This document shows positions 39,594 through 48,075 of a stretch of 64,000 bases of DNA, piece after piece; position 1 is the first letter of the stretch, and each line of letters opens with the position of its first letter. The stretch comes from Paracoccaceae bacterium (GTDB lineage: Bacteria > Pseudomonadota > Alphaproteobacteria > Rhodobacterales > Rhodobacteraceae). The stretch is taken from NCBI GenBank assembly GCA_019454225.1, contig CP075370.1:1726001-1790000 (forward strand), written 5' to 3'. The notes beneath the pieces were generated by a model. That model was not told the origin of the DNA. It did no database searches and was given only the letters and a program-made list of their open reading frames with translations. A program made the translations under genes and the position numbers.

Positions 39594-40121
39594 ATGACGC
39601 ATGCCGCCACCACGGCCGCCCGGCTGCTGGCCCGCAGCACCGAGATTGCGGCGGGTCTGCTGATGATCGCCGTCACGCTGCTGAACCTGACGCAGGTGGG
39701 CGGGCGCTATCTGTTCGGCACCGGTTTCAGCTGGACCGAGGAAGTGATGCGCTACGCGATGATCTGGCTGATGATGCTGGGCAGCGTCGCCTGCATCTTC
39801 CGGGTCGAGCACATGGGGATCGAGGCGCTGGAAGGGCTGGTCCGGCCGCAGCACGCCCGGTTCGTCAAGTCGGCGCTGTACACGGCGGCGGCGGTGTTCT
39901 GCGTGGTCATCCTGATCTACGGCTGGCCGCTGGCGATGCGGAACGCCGCGCAGACGGCGCCGGCCTCGGGCATCCCGATGATCCTTCCCTATGCCGCGCT
40001 GCCGGTCGGGGCGGCGCTGATGCTGGTGCAGATCGCGCTGAGCTGGCTGGCCGGGTTCGAGCCTGACCGGGGCGACGGCACCCCCGGCGACGGGCTGGCG
40101 GGCGGGGGGGACGCGCGATGA
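39594..40121 (+). CDS. TRAP transporter small permease (DctQ type)
   Basis: A 175-residue membrane protein with four predicted helices, including LLMIAVTLLNLTQVGGRYLFGTGFSWTEEVMRYAMIWLMMLG, the DctQ hallmark. It pairs with the large permease and overlaps it by four bases (ATGA). The Gly/Asp-rich C-terminal tail is unusual but short. Confidence 0.92.
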   Translation: MTHAATTAARLLARSTEIAAGLLMIAVTLLNLTQVGGRYLFGTGFSWTEEVMRYAMIWLMMLGSVACIFRVEHMGIEALEGLVRPQHARFVKSALYTAAAVFCVVILIYGWPLAMRNAAQTAPASGIPMILPYAALPVGAALMLVQIALSWLAGFEPDRGDGTPGDGLAGGGDAR

Positions 40122-41392
40122 TCGGGGTTGCCGCGCTGGGGCTGGGCCTGCTGTTCCTGGGCGTTCCGGTGGCCTTTGCGCTGGGCCTCGCCGGGATGCT
40201 GGGCGTCTGGATCGCGGGCATTCCGATGGGCGTCGTGGCGACGCGGCTGTTCACCGGGGTGGACAGCTTCGTGTTCCTGGCGGTGCCGTTCTACATCCTG
40301 GCGGCCGAGATCATGAGCCAGGGCGGGATCACGGCGCGGCTGATCTCGATCGGGTCGGCGGCGACAAGCTGGCTGCGGGGCGGGACGGCCTTTGCCAATA
40401 TCGGCACCTCGGTGCTGTTCGCGGGCATCTCGGGCTCGGCGGTGGCGGATGCCGCGGCGCTGGGCCGGGTGTTCACCGAGGAGATGCCGAAGGAAGGCTA
40501 CAGCCGCGAGTATTCGGCGGCGGTGACGGCAGCCTCGTCGCTGGTCGGGCCGATCATCCCGCCCTCGGGCCTGGCGATCATCATGGCGGCGGTGACCGGG
40601 CTTTCGGTGATCGACCTGTTCCTGGCGGGTGTCCTGCCGGGGCTGCTGCTGGCGGGGGCCTGCGCTGCCGTGGTGGCGGTGGACGCGCTGCGCGGCCGCG
40701 TGCCGAGGCCCCGCAGGCTGGAGTTCCGGCGCGAGGGCATGGCGCGGATGGCGGTCGAGGCGCTGGCGGTGATCACCCTGCCGGTCGTCATCGTCGGCGG
40801 GATGATCGCGGGGATCTACACCGCGACCGAGGGCGGCGGGATCGCGGTGGCCTATGCGGTGTTCCTGTCGGTGGTGGTGTTCCGGGCGATGACGCTCCGG
40901 GGGCTGTGGCTGGCCTTCCTGCGGGCGGCGCGCACCTCGGCCAGCATCTATCTGCTGGTCGCGGCGGCGACGATCCTGTCCTACGCGCTGAACATCCTGG
41001 GAATTTCGGCGTGGGTGGCCTCGGCGGCCAGCCTGTTCGAGCACAGCCCCGTGCTGTTCCTGTTCGCGGTGGCGGGGCTGATGCTGGTGCTGGGCACGTT
41101 CCTGGACATCGGCGCGGCGATCCTGATCTTTGCGCCGCTGATCATGCCGGTCGTCTACAAGCTGGGCATCGACCCGATGCAGGCCTGCATGGTGATCATG
41201 CTGACGCTGGCGATGGGGCTGGTGACGCCGCCGGTGGGCGTGGTGCTGTTCGTGGTGATGCGCGTGGCGCGGGTGCGGATGTTCCCGCTCATTCGCGCGC
41301 TGGCACCCTTCCTGCTGGCACAACTGGCTGCCATCGCGCTGATCTGTCTGATACCCGGCATATCCAGCTGGCTGCCCAACCTGCTGAACTGA
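40118..41392 (+). CDS. TRAP transporter large permease (DctM type)
   Basis: A 424-residue membrane protein with eleven to twelve helices, the ion-coupled channel of the TRAP system. It has VAFALGLAGMLGVWIAG, the SVLFAGISGSAVADAAALGRV and SLVGPIIPPSGLAIIMAAVTG segments that are conserved sodium-site regions, and MVIMLTLAMGLVTPPVGVVLFV at the C-terminal repeat. It completes a DctPQM-type set; uptake is sodium-driven in known members. Confidence 0.93.
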   Translation: MIGVAALGLGLLFLGVPVAFALGLAGMLGVWIAGIPMGVVATRLFTGVDSFVFLAVPFYILAAEIMSQGGITARLISIGSAATSWLRGGTAFANIGTSVLFAGISGSAVADAAALGRVFTEEMPKEGYSREYSAAVTAASSLVGPIIPPSGLAIIMAAVTGLSVIDLFLAGVLPGLLLAGACAAVVAVDALRGRVPRPRRLEFRREGMARMAVEALAVITLPVVIVGGMIAGIYTATEGGGIAVAYAVFLSVVVFRAMTLRGLWLAFLRAARTSASIYLLVAAATILSYALNILGISAWVASAASLFEHSPVLFLFAVAGLMLVLGTFLDIGAAILIFAPLIMPVVYKLGIDPMQACMVIMLTLAMGLVTPPVGVVLFVVMRVARVRMFPLIRALAPFLLAQLAAIALICLIPGISSWLPNLLN

Positions 41393-41434
41393 TGCCCGGC
41401 CCCCTGAACGCACATATCTAGGCGAGAAGACTTG

Positions 41435-42607
41435 ATGAAGATTACCGGCATCAGCACCGTGGTGGTGAACGCGATCCACCGGAACTGGATATTCGTGAAG
41501 GTCCAGACCGACCAGCCTGGCCTGCACGGCTGGGGCGAGGCGACGCTGGAATGGAAGACCCGCGCGGTGCTGGGGGCCATCGAGGATCTGGAGCAGTTCG
41601 TCATCGGCGAGGACCCGCGCCGGATCGAGCACATCTTTGCCAGAATGACCAAGTTCAGCTTCTGGCCGCTGGGGTCGATCGGGCTGACGGCGGTGTCGGC
41701 CATCGACCAGGCGCTGTGGGACATCAAGGCCAAGGATCTGGGCGTTCCGGCATGGCAGCTGCTGGGCGGGCAGGTGCGCGACCGGGTCCGGGTCTATACG
41801 CATCTGCGGCGGGCCAGGATCGGCGCGCAGGTGGGCACCGCCGACATCGGCGCCTTCTGCGACGCCGTCGAGGAGACCGTGGCGATGGGATACAATGCGG
41901 TCAAGCTGGGGTTCGTGCCCTATTGCGCCTTCGAGGCGACGGTGCCCGAACTGCTGCATGTGGAAAGGCTGGCCGTGGCGGTGCGGGAACGGGTCGGCCC
42001 GGATGTGGCCATCATGACCGATTTCCACGGTCGGCCCGCATCGCCCGAGGTGGCCCGGGCCTATATCGACGTGATCGCCCCGATCCGCCCGCTGTTCGTC
42101 GAGGAACCGATCCAGCCGGGCAATGCCGCCGCCATGGCTGGCCTTGCCCGCCGGGTGAACTGCCCGCTGGCCACGGGCGAGCGGCTGTTCACGCTGCGCG
42201 AGTTCGCCGAACTGGCGGAACTGGGCGCGGTGGCCCATGTGCAGCCGGACCTGAGCCACTGCGGTGGCCTGACCGGCGGCAGGAAGATCGCGGCCATCGC
42301 CGAGGCCGGGCAGATGGGCATCGCGCCGCACAACCCGATGGGGCCGGTCGCGGGGGCCGTGGCGCTGCATTTCGACGTCGCCACGCCGAACTTCCTGATC
42401 CAGGAAGAGGCGGTCGGCCTTGTGCCGTGGTTCGACGATATCTTCGCCCATCCCATGCGCCTGGTGGATGGCTGCTGGGAGGTGCCCCAGGGGCCGGGCT
42501 TCGGGGTCGAGATTGACGAGAAGGCCGCCGCGCGGCACCCCTTTGCGCCCGAGATCGTGCCCGCGCTGGAGGCGGTGCTGCCGGACGGGACAATTGCGCA
42601 CTGGTAG
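41435..42607 (+). CDS. Galactonate-dehydratase-like enolase-superfamily enzyme
   Basis: A 390-residue mandelate racemase/enolase member closest to DgoD-type sugar-acid dehydratases. The capping domain contains GWGEATLEWKTRAV, and the barrel supplies metal ligands Asp196, Glu223 and Glu249 (DFHGRP, VEEP, ATGERL), with His198 and His299 (APHNPMGP) as catalytic acid/base. The residue pattern KLGFVPYCAFE differs from DgoD's KLNGCEE, so specificity may be another aldonate. ATG 41435 follows GAGAAG weakly. It probably yields the 2-keto-3-deoxy acid used by the next gene. Confidence 0.82.
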   Translation: MKITGISTVVVNAIHRNWIFVKVQTDQPGLHGWGEATLEWKTRAVLGAIEDLEQFVIGEDPRRIEHIFARMTKFSFWPLGSIGLTAVSAIDQALWDIKAKDLGVPAWQLLGGQVRDRVRVYTHLRRARIGAQVGTADIGAFCDAVEETVAMGYNAVKLGFVPYCAFEATVPELLHVERLAVAVRERVGPDVAIMTDFHGRPASPEVARAYIDVIAPIRPLFVEEPIQPGNAAAMAGLARRVNCPLATGERLFTLREFAELAELGAVAHVQPDLSHCGGLTGGRKIAAIAEAGQMGIAPHNPMGPVAGAVALHFDVATPNFLIQEEAVGLVPWFDDIFAHPMRLVDGCWEVPQGPGFGVEIDEKAAARHPFAPEIVPALEAVLPDGTIAHW

Positions 42608-42709
42608 GCGCGGCGGACCTGCCGGGGCTTGACCGGCGGGGGCAGGGGCGGGACCGTGGCCCGCCGCGTTCGCCGCCGGCAGGCGCGGGCATCGACGGGA
42701 GGCAGCAGG

Positions 42710-43834
42710 ATGGACGGAACACTGATCGGGCGCATATGGGACCCGGGCGCCGGGGGTCCGTCGGTGGTGACGGTGCGGGATGGCGTGGTGTTCGACATCA
42801 CCGGCCGCGAGGCGCCGCTCGTGTGCGACATCTGCGAGATGGAGGACCCGGCCGGATATGTGCGCGGGGCGGCGGGGCGCGACCTGGGGCCGGTGGCGGA
42901 CCTGCTTGCCGCGCCGGTGGGCGATGCGTCGGTCCGGCACCTGCTGGCGCCCTGCGACCTTCAGGCGGTGAAGGCCTGCGGCGTGACCTTCGCGGGGTCG
43001 ATGGTCGAGCGGGTGATCGAGGAACGGGCGGCGGGGAACCCGGCGGCGGCCGAGGCGATCCGGGCGCGGGTGGGGGCGGCCATCGGCGACAGCCTGCGCA
43101 ACATCCGGCCCGGTTCGGCCGAGGCCATGGCGGTGAAGGCGGCGCTGATCGCCGAAGGGCTGTGGAGCCAGTACCTGGAGGTCGGGATCGGCCCGGACGC
43201 CGAGGTGTTTTCCAAGGCGCAGGTCCTGTCATCGGTGGGGCATGGCGCCGATGTCGGGCTGCATCCGGTGTCGAAATGGAACAACCCCGAACCCGAGATC
43301 GTGCTGGCGGTGTCGTCGCGGGGGCGGATCGTGGGGGCCACCCTTGGCAATGACGTGAACCTGCGCGATGTCGAGGGGCGGTCGGCGCTGCTGCTGTCGA
43401 AGGCCAAGGACAACAATGCGTCCTGCGCGATCGGCCCGTTCCTGCGGCTGTTCGACGATGGCTATGCGCTGGCCGACGTGCGGCGGGCGGAACTGTCGCT
43501 GGTGGTCGAGGGGCCCGAGGGGTTCGTGCTGCGGGGGCGGTCATCCATGGCGCAGATCAGCCGCGACCCTGCGGACCTCGTGGCGCAGGCCATCGGGCGG
43601 CATCACCAGTATCCCGACGGGCTGATGCTGTTCCTCGGCACGCTGTTCGCGCCGACCGAGGACCGGGATGAGCCTGGCGGCGGCTTCACGCACCGGCTGG
43701 GCGATGTCGTCACGATATCCGCCGAGGGGCTGGGCGCCTTGCGCAACCGGGTGGCGCTGAGCACCGAATGTCCGGAATGGACCTTCGGCATCCGGGCGCT
43801 GATGGCCAACCTTGCGCGTCGCGGCCTGATCTGA
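42710..43834 (+). CDS. FAH-superfamily dehydratase, 2-keto-3-deoxyxylonate-dehydratase-like
   Basis: A 374-residue fumarylacetoacetate-hydrolase superfamily protein that closely follows the XylX pattern of Caulobacter: GVTFAGSMVERVIEERAAGN, LWSQYLEVGIGPDAEVFSK, WNNPEPEIVLAVSSRG and GNDVNLRDVEGRSALLLSKAKDNN (about residues 91-237). XylX-like enzymes dehydrate 2-keto-3-deoxypentonate to alpha-ketoglutarate semialdehyde. The start at 42710 follows GGGAGG. Downstream of an aldonate dehydratase, it completes two dehydration steps of an oxidative pentose route; the semialdehyde dehydrogenase must lie elsewhere. Confidence 0.82.
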   Translation: MDGTLIGRIWDPGAGGPSVVTVRDGVVFDITGREAPLVCDICEMEDPAGYVRGAAGRDLGPVADLLAAPVGDASVRHLLAPCDLQAVKACGVTFAGSMVERVIEERAAGNPAAAEAIRARVGAAIGDSLRNIRPGSAEAMAVKAALIAEGLWSQYLEVGIGPDAEVFSKAQVLSSVGHGADVGLHPVSKWNNPEPEIVLAVSSRGRIVGATLGNDVNLRDVEGRSALLLSKAKDNNASCAIGPFLRLFDDGYALADVRRAELSLVVEGPEGFVLRGRSSMAQISRDPADLVAQAIGRHHQYPDGLMLFLGTLFAPTEDRDEPGGGFTHRLGDVVTISAEGLGALRNRVALSTECPEWTFGIRALMANLARRGLI

Positions 43835-43860
43835 GGCGCGGCCAGATCCGAAGCACGGAG

Positions 43861-43887
43861 CCGAAGCGCGGGCGGCCTAGGCTTCGG
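43861..43887. terminator. Possible bidirectional terminator between converging operons
   Basis: CCGAAGC (43861-43867) and GCTTCGG (43881-43887) can pair across a 13-base loop, at the point where the sugar-acid genes and the minus-strand cluster converge. The second arm lies in the last codons of the enolase gene. No T-run is present. Confidence 0.3.
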
Positions 43888-44977
43888 TCAGCGCATGGCT
43901 GGCGCCGTCGAGGAAGGCGGGGTTGACCGTGACGCCCCATCCCGGCGCGTCGCTGACCTGCACATGGCCGTCGGTCACCTCGAAGGGGCGTTCGAGGAAC
44001 AGGCCGTCGGCCCATTGCTGGCTGTAGGGGCCCTCGATCGAGTATTCGAGATACTTGCCCGCGTTGGGGATCGCGCGCAGCAGGTGCATCGAGAACAGCG
44101 TGACCATGCCGTGATTGGCCGAATGCGGGGTGCAGGGCAGACCTGCGGCCTCGGCCATCCGCGCCACCTGAAGGGTCCGGCAGATGCCGCCGAGATAGAG
44201 GATGTCGGGCTGCGCCACATCGACGGTGCGGGTGCCGATGATCGTCTTCCAGGCGGACAGTTCGCAATCCTGCTCGCCCCCGGTGATGTCGATCGACAGG
44301 GCGTCGCGCACCTCGCGCGTCCAGTCGTATTCCCAGTAGGGGCAGGGTTCCTCGTAATGGGAGATGCCGTTGTCCTCGAGCATCCGGCCGACGGCGATGG
44401 CGCGGGCGGGGGTGAAGCCCGAGTTGGCATCGACGAGCTTGTCGATCCCGTCGCCCAGCGCCCCGGCGACATGGGGCACGATGGCCTCGGTCCGGCCGGG
44501 CCACTGGTCGATGTCGCGGCCGCATTCCTTGCCGACGCGCCACTTGAAGGCGGTGAAGCCCTTTTCGTCGCGCAGGCGGCAGAGGCGGTCGGCCTCGTCC
44601 TGCGGGGTGATGTCGCGGCGCATCGAACTGGCATAGGCGCGCAGGCGCCCGGGGCTGCCGCCGATCAGCGCGGTGACGGGCTTGCCCTCGACCTTGCCCC
44701 GCAGGTCCCAGAGCGCGGTGTCGAGCCCGCCGGTGGCGCGGCGCAGGTAGGTGCCGGGGAACTTGCATTCGCGTTCGCCGATCAGGTCGATCATCGCGGC
44801 GAAATCCAGCGCATCCGCGCCGATGGCATGGGGCGCCACCTGGCGGTGCAGCACCTGGCAGGTGATGTCGGCGTTGTAGGTGGAGACCTGGCCCCAGCCT
44901 TGTTCGCCGCTGTCGGCGGTGACGCGGACGAAGCCGATCAGGCGGTTGGTGAAGGTCTCGATACGGGCGATCTTCAT
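43877..44977 (-). CDS. Enolase-superfamily dehydratase/racemase, specificity unknown
   Basis: A 366-residue mandelate racemase/enolase-type enzyme. Metal ligands are inferred as Asp183 (LVDANSG), Glu209 or Glu210 (YEEPCPYWE) and Glu235 (TGGEQD); Lys145 (in KWRVG) and His285 (TPHSANH) are probable catalytic groups. It should abstract a proton next to a carboxylate. The sequence diverges clearly from the galactonate type on the plus strand. It is last in the ten-gene cluster and overlaps the hydratase gene by four bases (ATGA). Confidence 0.75.
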   Translation of the reverse strand: MKIARIETFTNRLIGFVRVTADSGEQGWGQVSTYNADITCQVLHRQVAPHAIGADALDFAAMIDLIGERECKFPGTYLRRATGGLDTALWDLRGKVEGKPVTALIGGSPGRLRAYASSMRRDITPQDEADRLCRLRDEKGFTAFKWRVGKECGRDIDQWPGRTEAIVPHVAGALGDGIDKLVDANSGFTPARAIAVGRMLEDNGISHYEEPCPYWEYDWTREVRDALSIDITGGEQDCELSAWKTIIGTRTVDVAQPDILYLGGICRTLQVARMAEAAGLPCTPHSANHGMVTLFSMHLLRAIPNAGKYLEYSIEGPYSQQWADGLFLERPFEVTDGHVQVSDAPGWGVTVNPAFLDGASHALTEA

Positions 44978-45825
44978 GCGGTTGTCCCCCCGGCGGGCTG
45001 CGGCGGGCGGCCCGGTTGTTCGGTGATGGCGTAGAGGTTCTGGCGCAGGTGGCAGGCGACCGGCCTGCCATCGGCGATCAGCCATTCCTCGGTCTCGAAG
45101 TAATGCTTGCCGCGCGTTTCCCACGCCAGGGTGATGCGGGCCGAGGTGCGGCAGACGGCCCCCTGCGGCACGGCGGCGAGATGCGTGACGGTGACGCCGG
45201 TGAAGATGACCGGCATGGGCAGCAGGAGGTTGCCCAGGGCATCGCCCATGGTCGCGCGGATCAGGCAGCCGGAATGGACGAGCTTGCGGTCCGCGAAGAT
45301 CGGCGCGGTTTCGTGGAAATCGGCGAGGGATTCGGTGACGATCTGCGGCGACAGGACGGTTTCGCCACTGCCGAGTTGCAGCCCCTCGGGCACCGCCCCC
45401 GGGCCGATGGCGCGCCTTGGGGCGAAGGCGGGCAGGATGGGCAGGGCCTGCGGCGGCGCGGGGGCCCGCGCGGCCAGGCCGATGCTGCCATCCAGCACGA
45501 CCTCGCCGGTGTCCGCATGGCTGACGGTGACGGAAGCGGTCAGCGCACCGGATGCGGCGGTGACCGGCCCGCGCCGGACGACCAGCGGGTCGCCGTGAAA
45601 GACCGGCCTGCGGAACCGCACGCTGGCCTGACCGCGGGCCAGCCAATCCTCGCCCCAGCCGATGACCGCCGGGCGCGTCGCATGACCGTAGACGAACACC
45701 CCCGGCAGAAGCGCCGCGCGGAAGCCCATGGCACGGGCCGTGGCGTCATCGTGGCTGGTGCCCTTGTAGCGGGGACGCGGATCGAGCGTGGCGGTGACCT
45801 CGATCCGTTCGGGCAGGTCGCGCAT
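44974..45825 (-). CDS. MaoC-like hotdog-fold hydratase/dehydratase
   Basis: A 283-residue protein with two hotdog-like halves. The N-terminal half has DDATARAMGFRAALLPGVFVYGHA, resembling the hydratase motif D-x(4)-H/A-x-x-G...PG, and FRRPVFHGDPLVVR. This fits an enoyl-CoA hydratase acting on a CoA thioester made by the neighbouring CoA-transferases; it could also be a non-catalytic relative since the classic D-x4-H is not fully clear. ATG 45825 overlaps the CoA-transferase stop; a GTG one codon earlier is possible. Confidence 0.65.
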   Translation of the reverse strand: MRDLPERIEVTATLDPRPRYKGTSHDDATARAMGFRAALLPGVFVYGHATRPAVIGWGEDWLARGQASVRFRRPVFHGDPLVVRRGPVTAASGALTASVTVSHADTGEVVLDGSIGLAARAPAPPQALPILPAFAPRRAIGPGAVPEGLQLGSGETVLSPQIVTESLADFHETAPIFADRKLVHSGCLIRATMGDALGNLLLPMPVIFTGVTVTHLAAVPQGAVCRTSARITLAWETRGKHYFETEEWLIADGRPVACHLRQNLYAITEQPGRPPQPAGGTTA

Positions 45826-47069
45826 CACAGGCCCGGCGCCGGAACGTCGGCCAGCGCACCGCTGGCCAGGATTGCCGCGATCTCGTCCTCGGGCAGGGCC
45901 AGGACGCTGCGCAGGACGTATTCGTTGCCTTCGCCATAGCCCGGCGCGGCGCTGCGGGCCGACCCCTGTGCGATCTCGGAATGGAACGGCAGGCCGGGAT
46001 GATCGTGCCGGCCCGCCACCGGGTGATCGAGCGTTGTGAAGAACCCCCGTCCGTGCAGATAGTCGGACCGGGCCAGGTCGGGTGCGGTTTCGACGGCCGA
46101 GGCCGGAATGCCCTGCGCCTGCAATGCCGCGGCGAGCGCGTGCCGGTCCTGTTCCCGCGTCCAGTCGGCAATCAGGGCATCCAGCGCGGCCTCGTTCGCC
46201 TTGCGCGCCTCGAGTGTGGCGAAACGGCTGTCCTGCACCAGCCGCTCGCCGCCGATGATCCGCGCCAGCCGGAGCCAGGCCGCGTCCGACGGGGCGGCGA
46301 TGGCGATCCAGTTGTCCTTGCCTGGCGACGGATAGGCGTTGTGGGGTGCCATGTCGGGCAGGTGGTTGCCGTCAGGCACGATGTCCTGCCCGGCGATCAG
46401 TTCGGGGCCGATGAACTGCATCGCGCCCTCGACCTGCCCGAGTTCGATATGCTGGCCGAGGCCGGTACGGTCGCGGTGATGCAGCGCGGTCAGGATCGCC
46501 GCCGCCGCGTTGAAGCCGCCGATCGGGTCCATGTAGGAGGGGCCGGTGATCGTCGGCGGTCCGCCGGGATAGCCGATCATCGCCGACATGCCCGCGGCCA
46601 TCTCCATCGTCGGGCCGAGGGCGGCGAAACCCGAGGCGGGCCCCGACAGACCGTAGGCCGGCATCTCGATCACGATCAGGCCCGGGTGGTCCCTTGACAG
46701 CGTGGCATGGTCCAGCCCGAGGCGTTGCAGCAGGCCGGGGCGGAAGTTGCAGATCAGCACGTCGGAGAGGGCAACCAGCCTGCGCACCACCGAGAAACCC
46801 AGCGGGTTCTTGAGGTCGACCACCAGCGAACGCTTGTTGACGTTCTGCGAGTTGAAGGTGAAGCAGCGGTCCCAGGGCCGGTCGCCCGGGTCGAGATCGG
46901 GATAGGTGACCGGGTTCGGCCTGTCGCGGTTCGACCGCCAGGTGTTGGTGCGCGTCGGGCTTTCGATGTGGAAGCTTTCCGCGCCATACCAGCCCAGGAT
47001 GCGCCCGGCCATCGGCCCGGCCCAGGCGGTGGTCAGTTCGACGACGCGGATCCCCTCAAGCGGCAGCAT
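45825..47069 (-). CDS. Class III CoA-transferase (CaiB/BaiF), catalytic subunit
   Basis: A 414-residue formyl-CoA-transferase-like enzyme that exchanges CoA between a donor thioester and a carboxylic acid. It opens LEGIRVVELTTAWAGPMAGRIL and has RSLVVDLKNPLGFSVVRRL. The active-site Asp of the family is Asp181 in ITGPSYMDPIGGFNAA, so it should be able to form the acyl-enzyme intermediate. It overlaps the second transferase gene by 14 bases. The substrate is likely an acid produced by the enolase-family enzymes. Confidence 0.85.
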   Translation of the reverse strand: MLPLEGIRVVELTTAWAGPMAGRILGWYGAESFHIESPTRTNTWRSNRDRPNPVTYPDLDPGDRPWDRCFTFNSQNVNKRSLVVDLKNPLGFSVVRRLVALSDVLICNFRPGLLQRLGLDHATLSRDHPGLIVIEMPAYGLSGPASGFAALGPTMEMAAGMSAMIGYPGGPPTITGPSYMDPIGGFNAAAAILTALHHRDRTGLGQHIELGQVEGAMQFIGPELIAGQDIVPDGNHLPDMAPHNAYPSPGKDNWIAIAAPSDAAWLRLARIIGGERLVQDSRFATLEARKANEAALDALIADWTREQDRHALAAALQAQGIPASAVETAPDLARSDYLHGRGFFTTLDHPVAGRHDHPGLPFHSEIAQGSARSAAPGYGEGNEYVLRSVLALPEDEIAAILASGALADVPAPGL

Positions 47070-48075
47070 CGGCCTTGTCCTTCGGTTCGCGTGCCGGTGT
47101 CAGGCCCATCCGGAAGGGCGGGCCGGGCAGTACGACCTCTTCCCCGCCGAGGGTCAGCCGGCGCCAGTAGCCGCGCGCGGCCAGATGGGCGCTGTCGCGC
47201 AGTTCGCTGATGCGGAACGCCCGCGCCGCGATGATGTTCATGCCCTGCAGTTCGGCGACAAAGGCGTCGGGGTCACGGTCGGCCACGCGGGCCTGCACGA
47301 GGGCAAAGAACGCCTGCCAGTGGTCCTGCCGCGTATGGGCCTCGGCAAAGCGGGGATCGGCAAGGCAATCGTCCAGCCCCAGCGACCGGCAGAGCGCGGC
47401 AAAGCGGTTGGAATAGACCCAGAGGCACACCCAGGACCCCCGGCACAGAACCTCGCCCGCCGGGATGTCCTGGTCGCCGCGCCGCCGGTCGGTGCCGTTG
47501 TAGATGGCCTGCAGCACATAGGGAAAGCACATGGCGGCGGCGGTTTCGGCGGCGTCGATGCGGATGGTATCGCCGTGGCCCGTCCGCGCGCGGGCGCGCA
47601 GCGAGGCCATGATCTGGATGTAGGCCGCCTGGCCGGCGGCATAGGAGGCGCGGTTGCCGGTGCCGTAGAGCGGTTCGCGGCCCCGGATGCCGTTCGAGAT
47701 CATCATGCCCGAGGCGGCCTGCAGCACGATCTCGGGCGCGCGCCATCCGGCCTTGGGCCCGTCATCGCCGAAGCCGGTGATGACCACCGCCAGCACCTGC
47801 GGGTGCCGGTGCCGCAGGGCGGCGGGATCATCGGCCGGACCGCAGAGGATGACATCGGGCGGCACCGGCGGCACGCCGCGGCGTTTCCCGAGGTTCAGGT
47901 GCAGGTCAAGCGGGCTGGCCAGATCGCCCGTGCCGCCCGCCGCAAGAGCGGCCGGATGGTCCGTCGCGTCGAGCCAGACCTCGGCCCCGAAATCGGTCAG
48001 CAGCTTGCCGCAGAACTGCCCCGCGATGGTGCCGGACCGGTCCTGCACCACCAACCCCGCAAGCGCCCCGTTCAT
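47056..48075 (-). CDS. Class III CoA-transferase homologue lacking the catalytic Asp
   Basis: A 339-residue CaiB/BaiF relative, shorter by 75 residues than its neighbour. Recognisable portions are GTIAGQFCGKLLTDFGAEVW at the start and RARTGHGDTIRIDAAET in the middle. An ungapped alignment through that block with the neighbour puts Ser144 (NRASYAAG) at the position of catalytic Asp181. It is therefore probably a structural or substrate-binding subunit of a heterodimeric CoA-transferase, as seen in benzylsuccinate-type enzymes. It overlaps the ABC ATPase gene by four bases. Confidence 0.75.
   Translation of the reverse strand: MNGALAGLVVQDRSGTIAGQFCGKLLTDFGAEVWLDATDHPAALAAGGTGDLASPLDLHLNLGKRRGVPPVPPDVILCGPADDPAALRHRHPQVLAVVITGFGDDGPKAGWRAPEIVLQAASGMMISNGIRGREPLYGTGNRASYAAGQAAYIQIMASLRARARTGHGDTIRIDAAETAAAMCFPYVLQAIYNGTDRRRGDQDIPAGEVLCRGSWVCLWVYSNRFAALCRSLGLDDCLADPRFAEAHTRQDHWQAFFALVQARVADRDPDAFVAELQGMNIIAARAFRISELRDSAHLAARGYWRRLTLGGEEVVLPGPPFRMGLTPAREPKDKADAAA

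Noticed and set aside
39989-42940. A 983-codon open frame antisense to the TRAP genes and dehydratase
   Set aside because: It is a low-complexity Arg/His/Gln-rich shadow with no motif.
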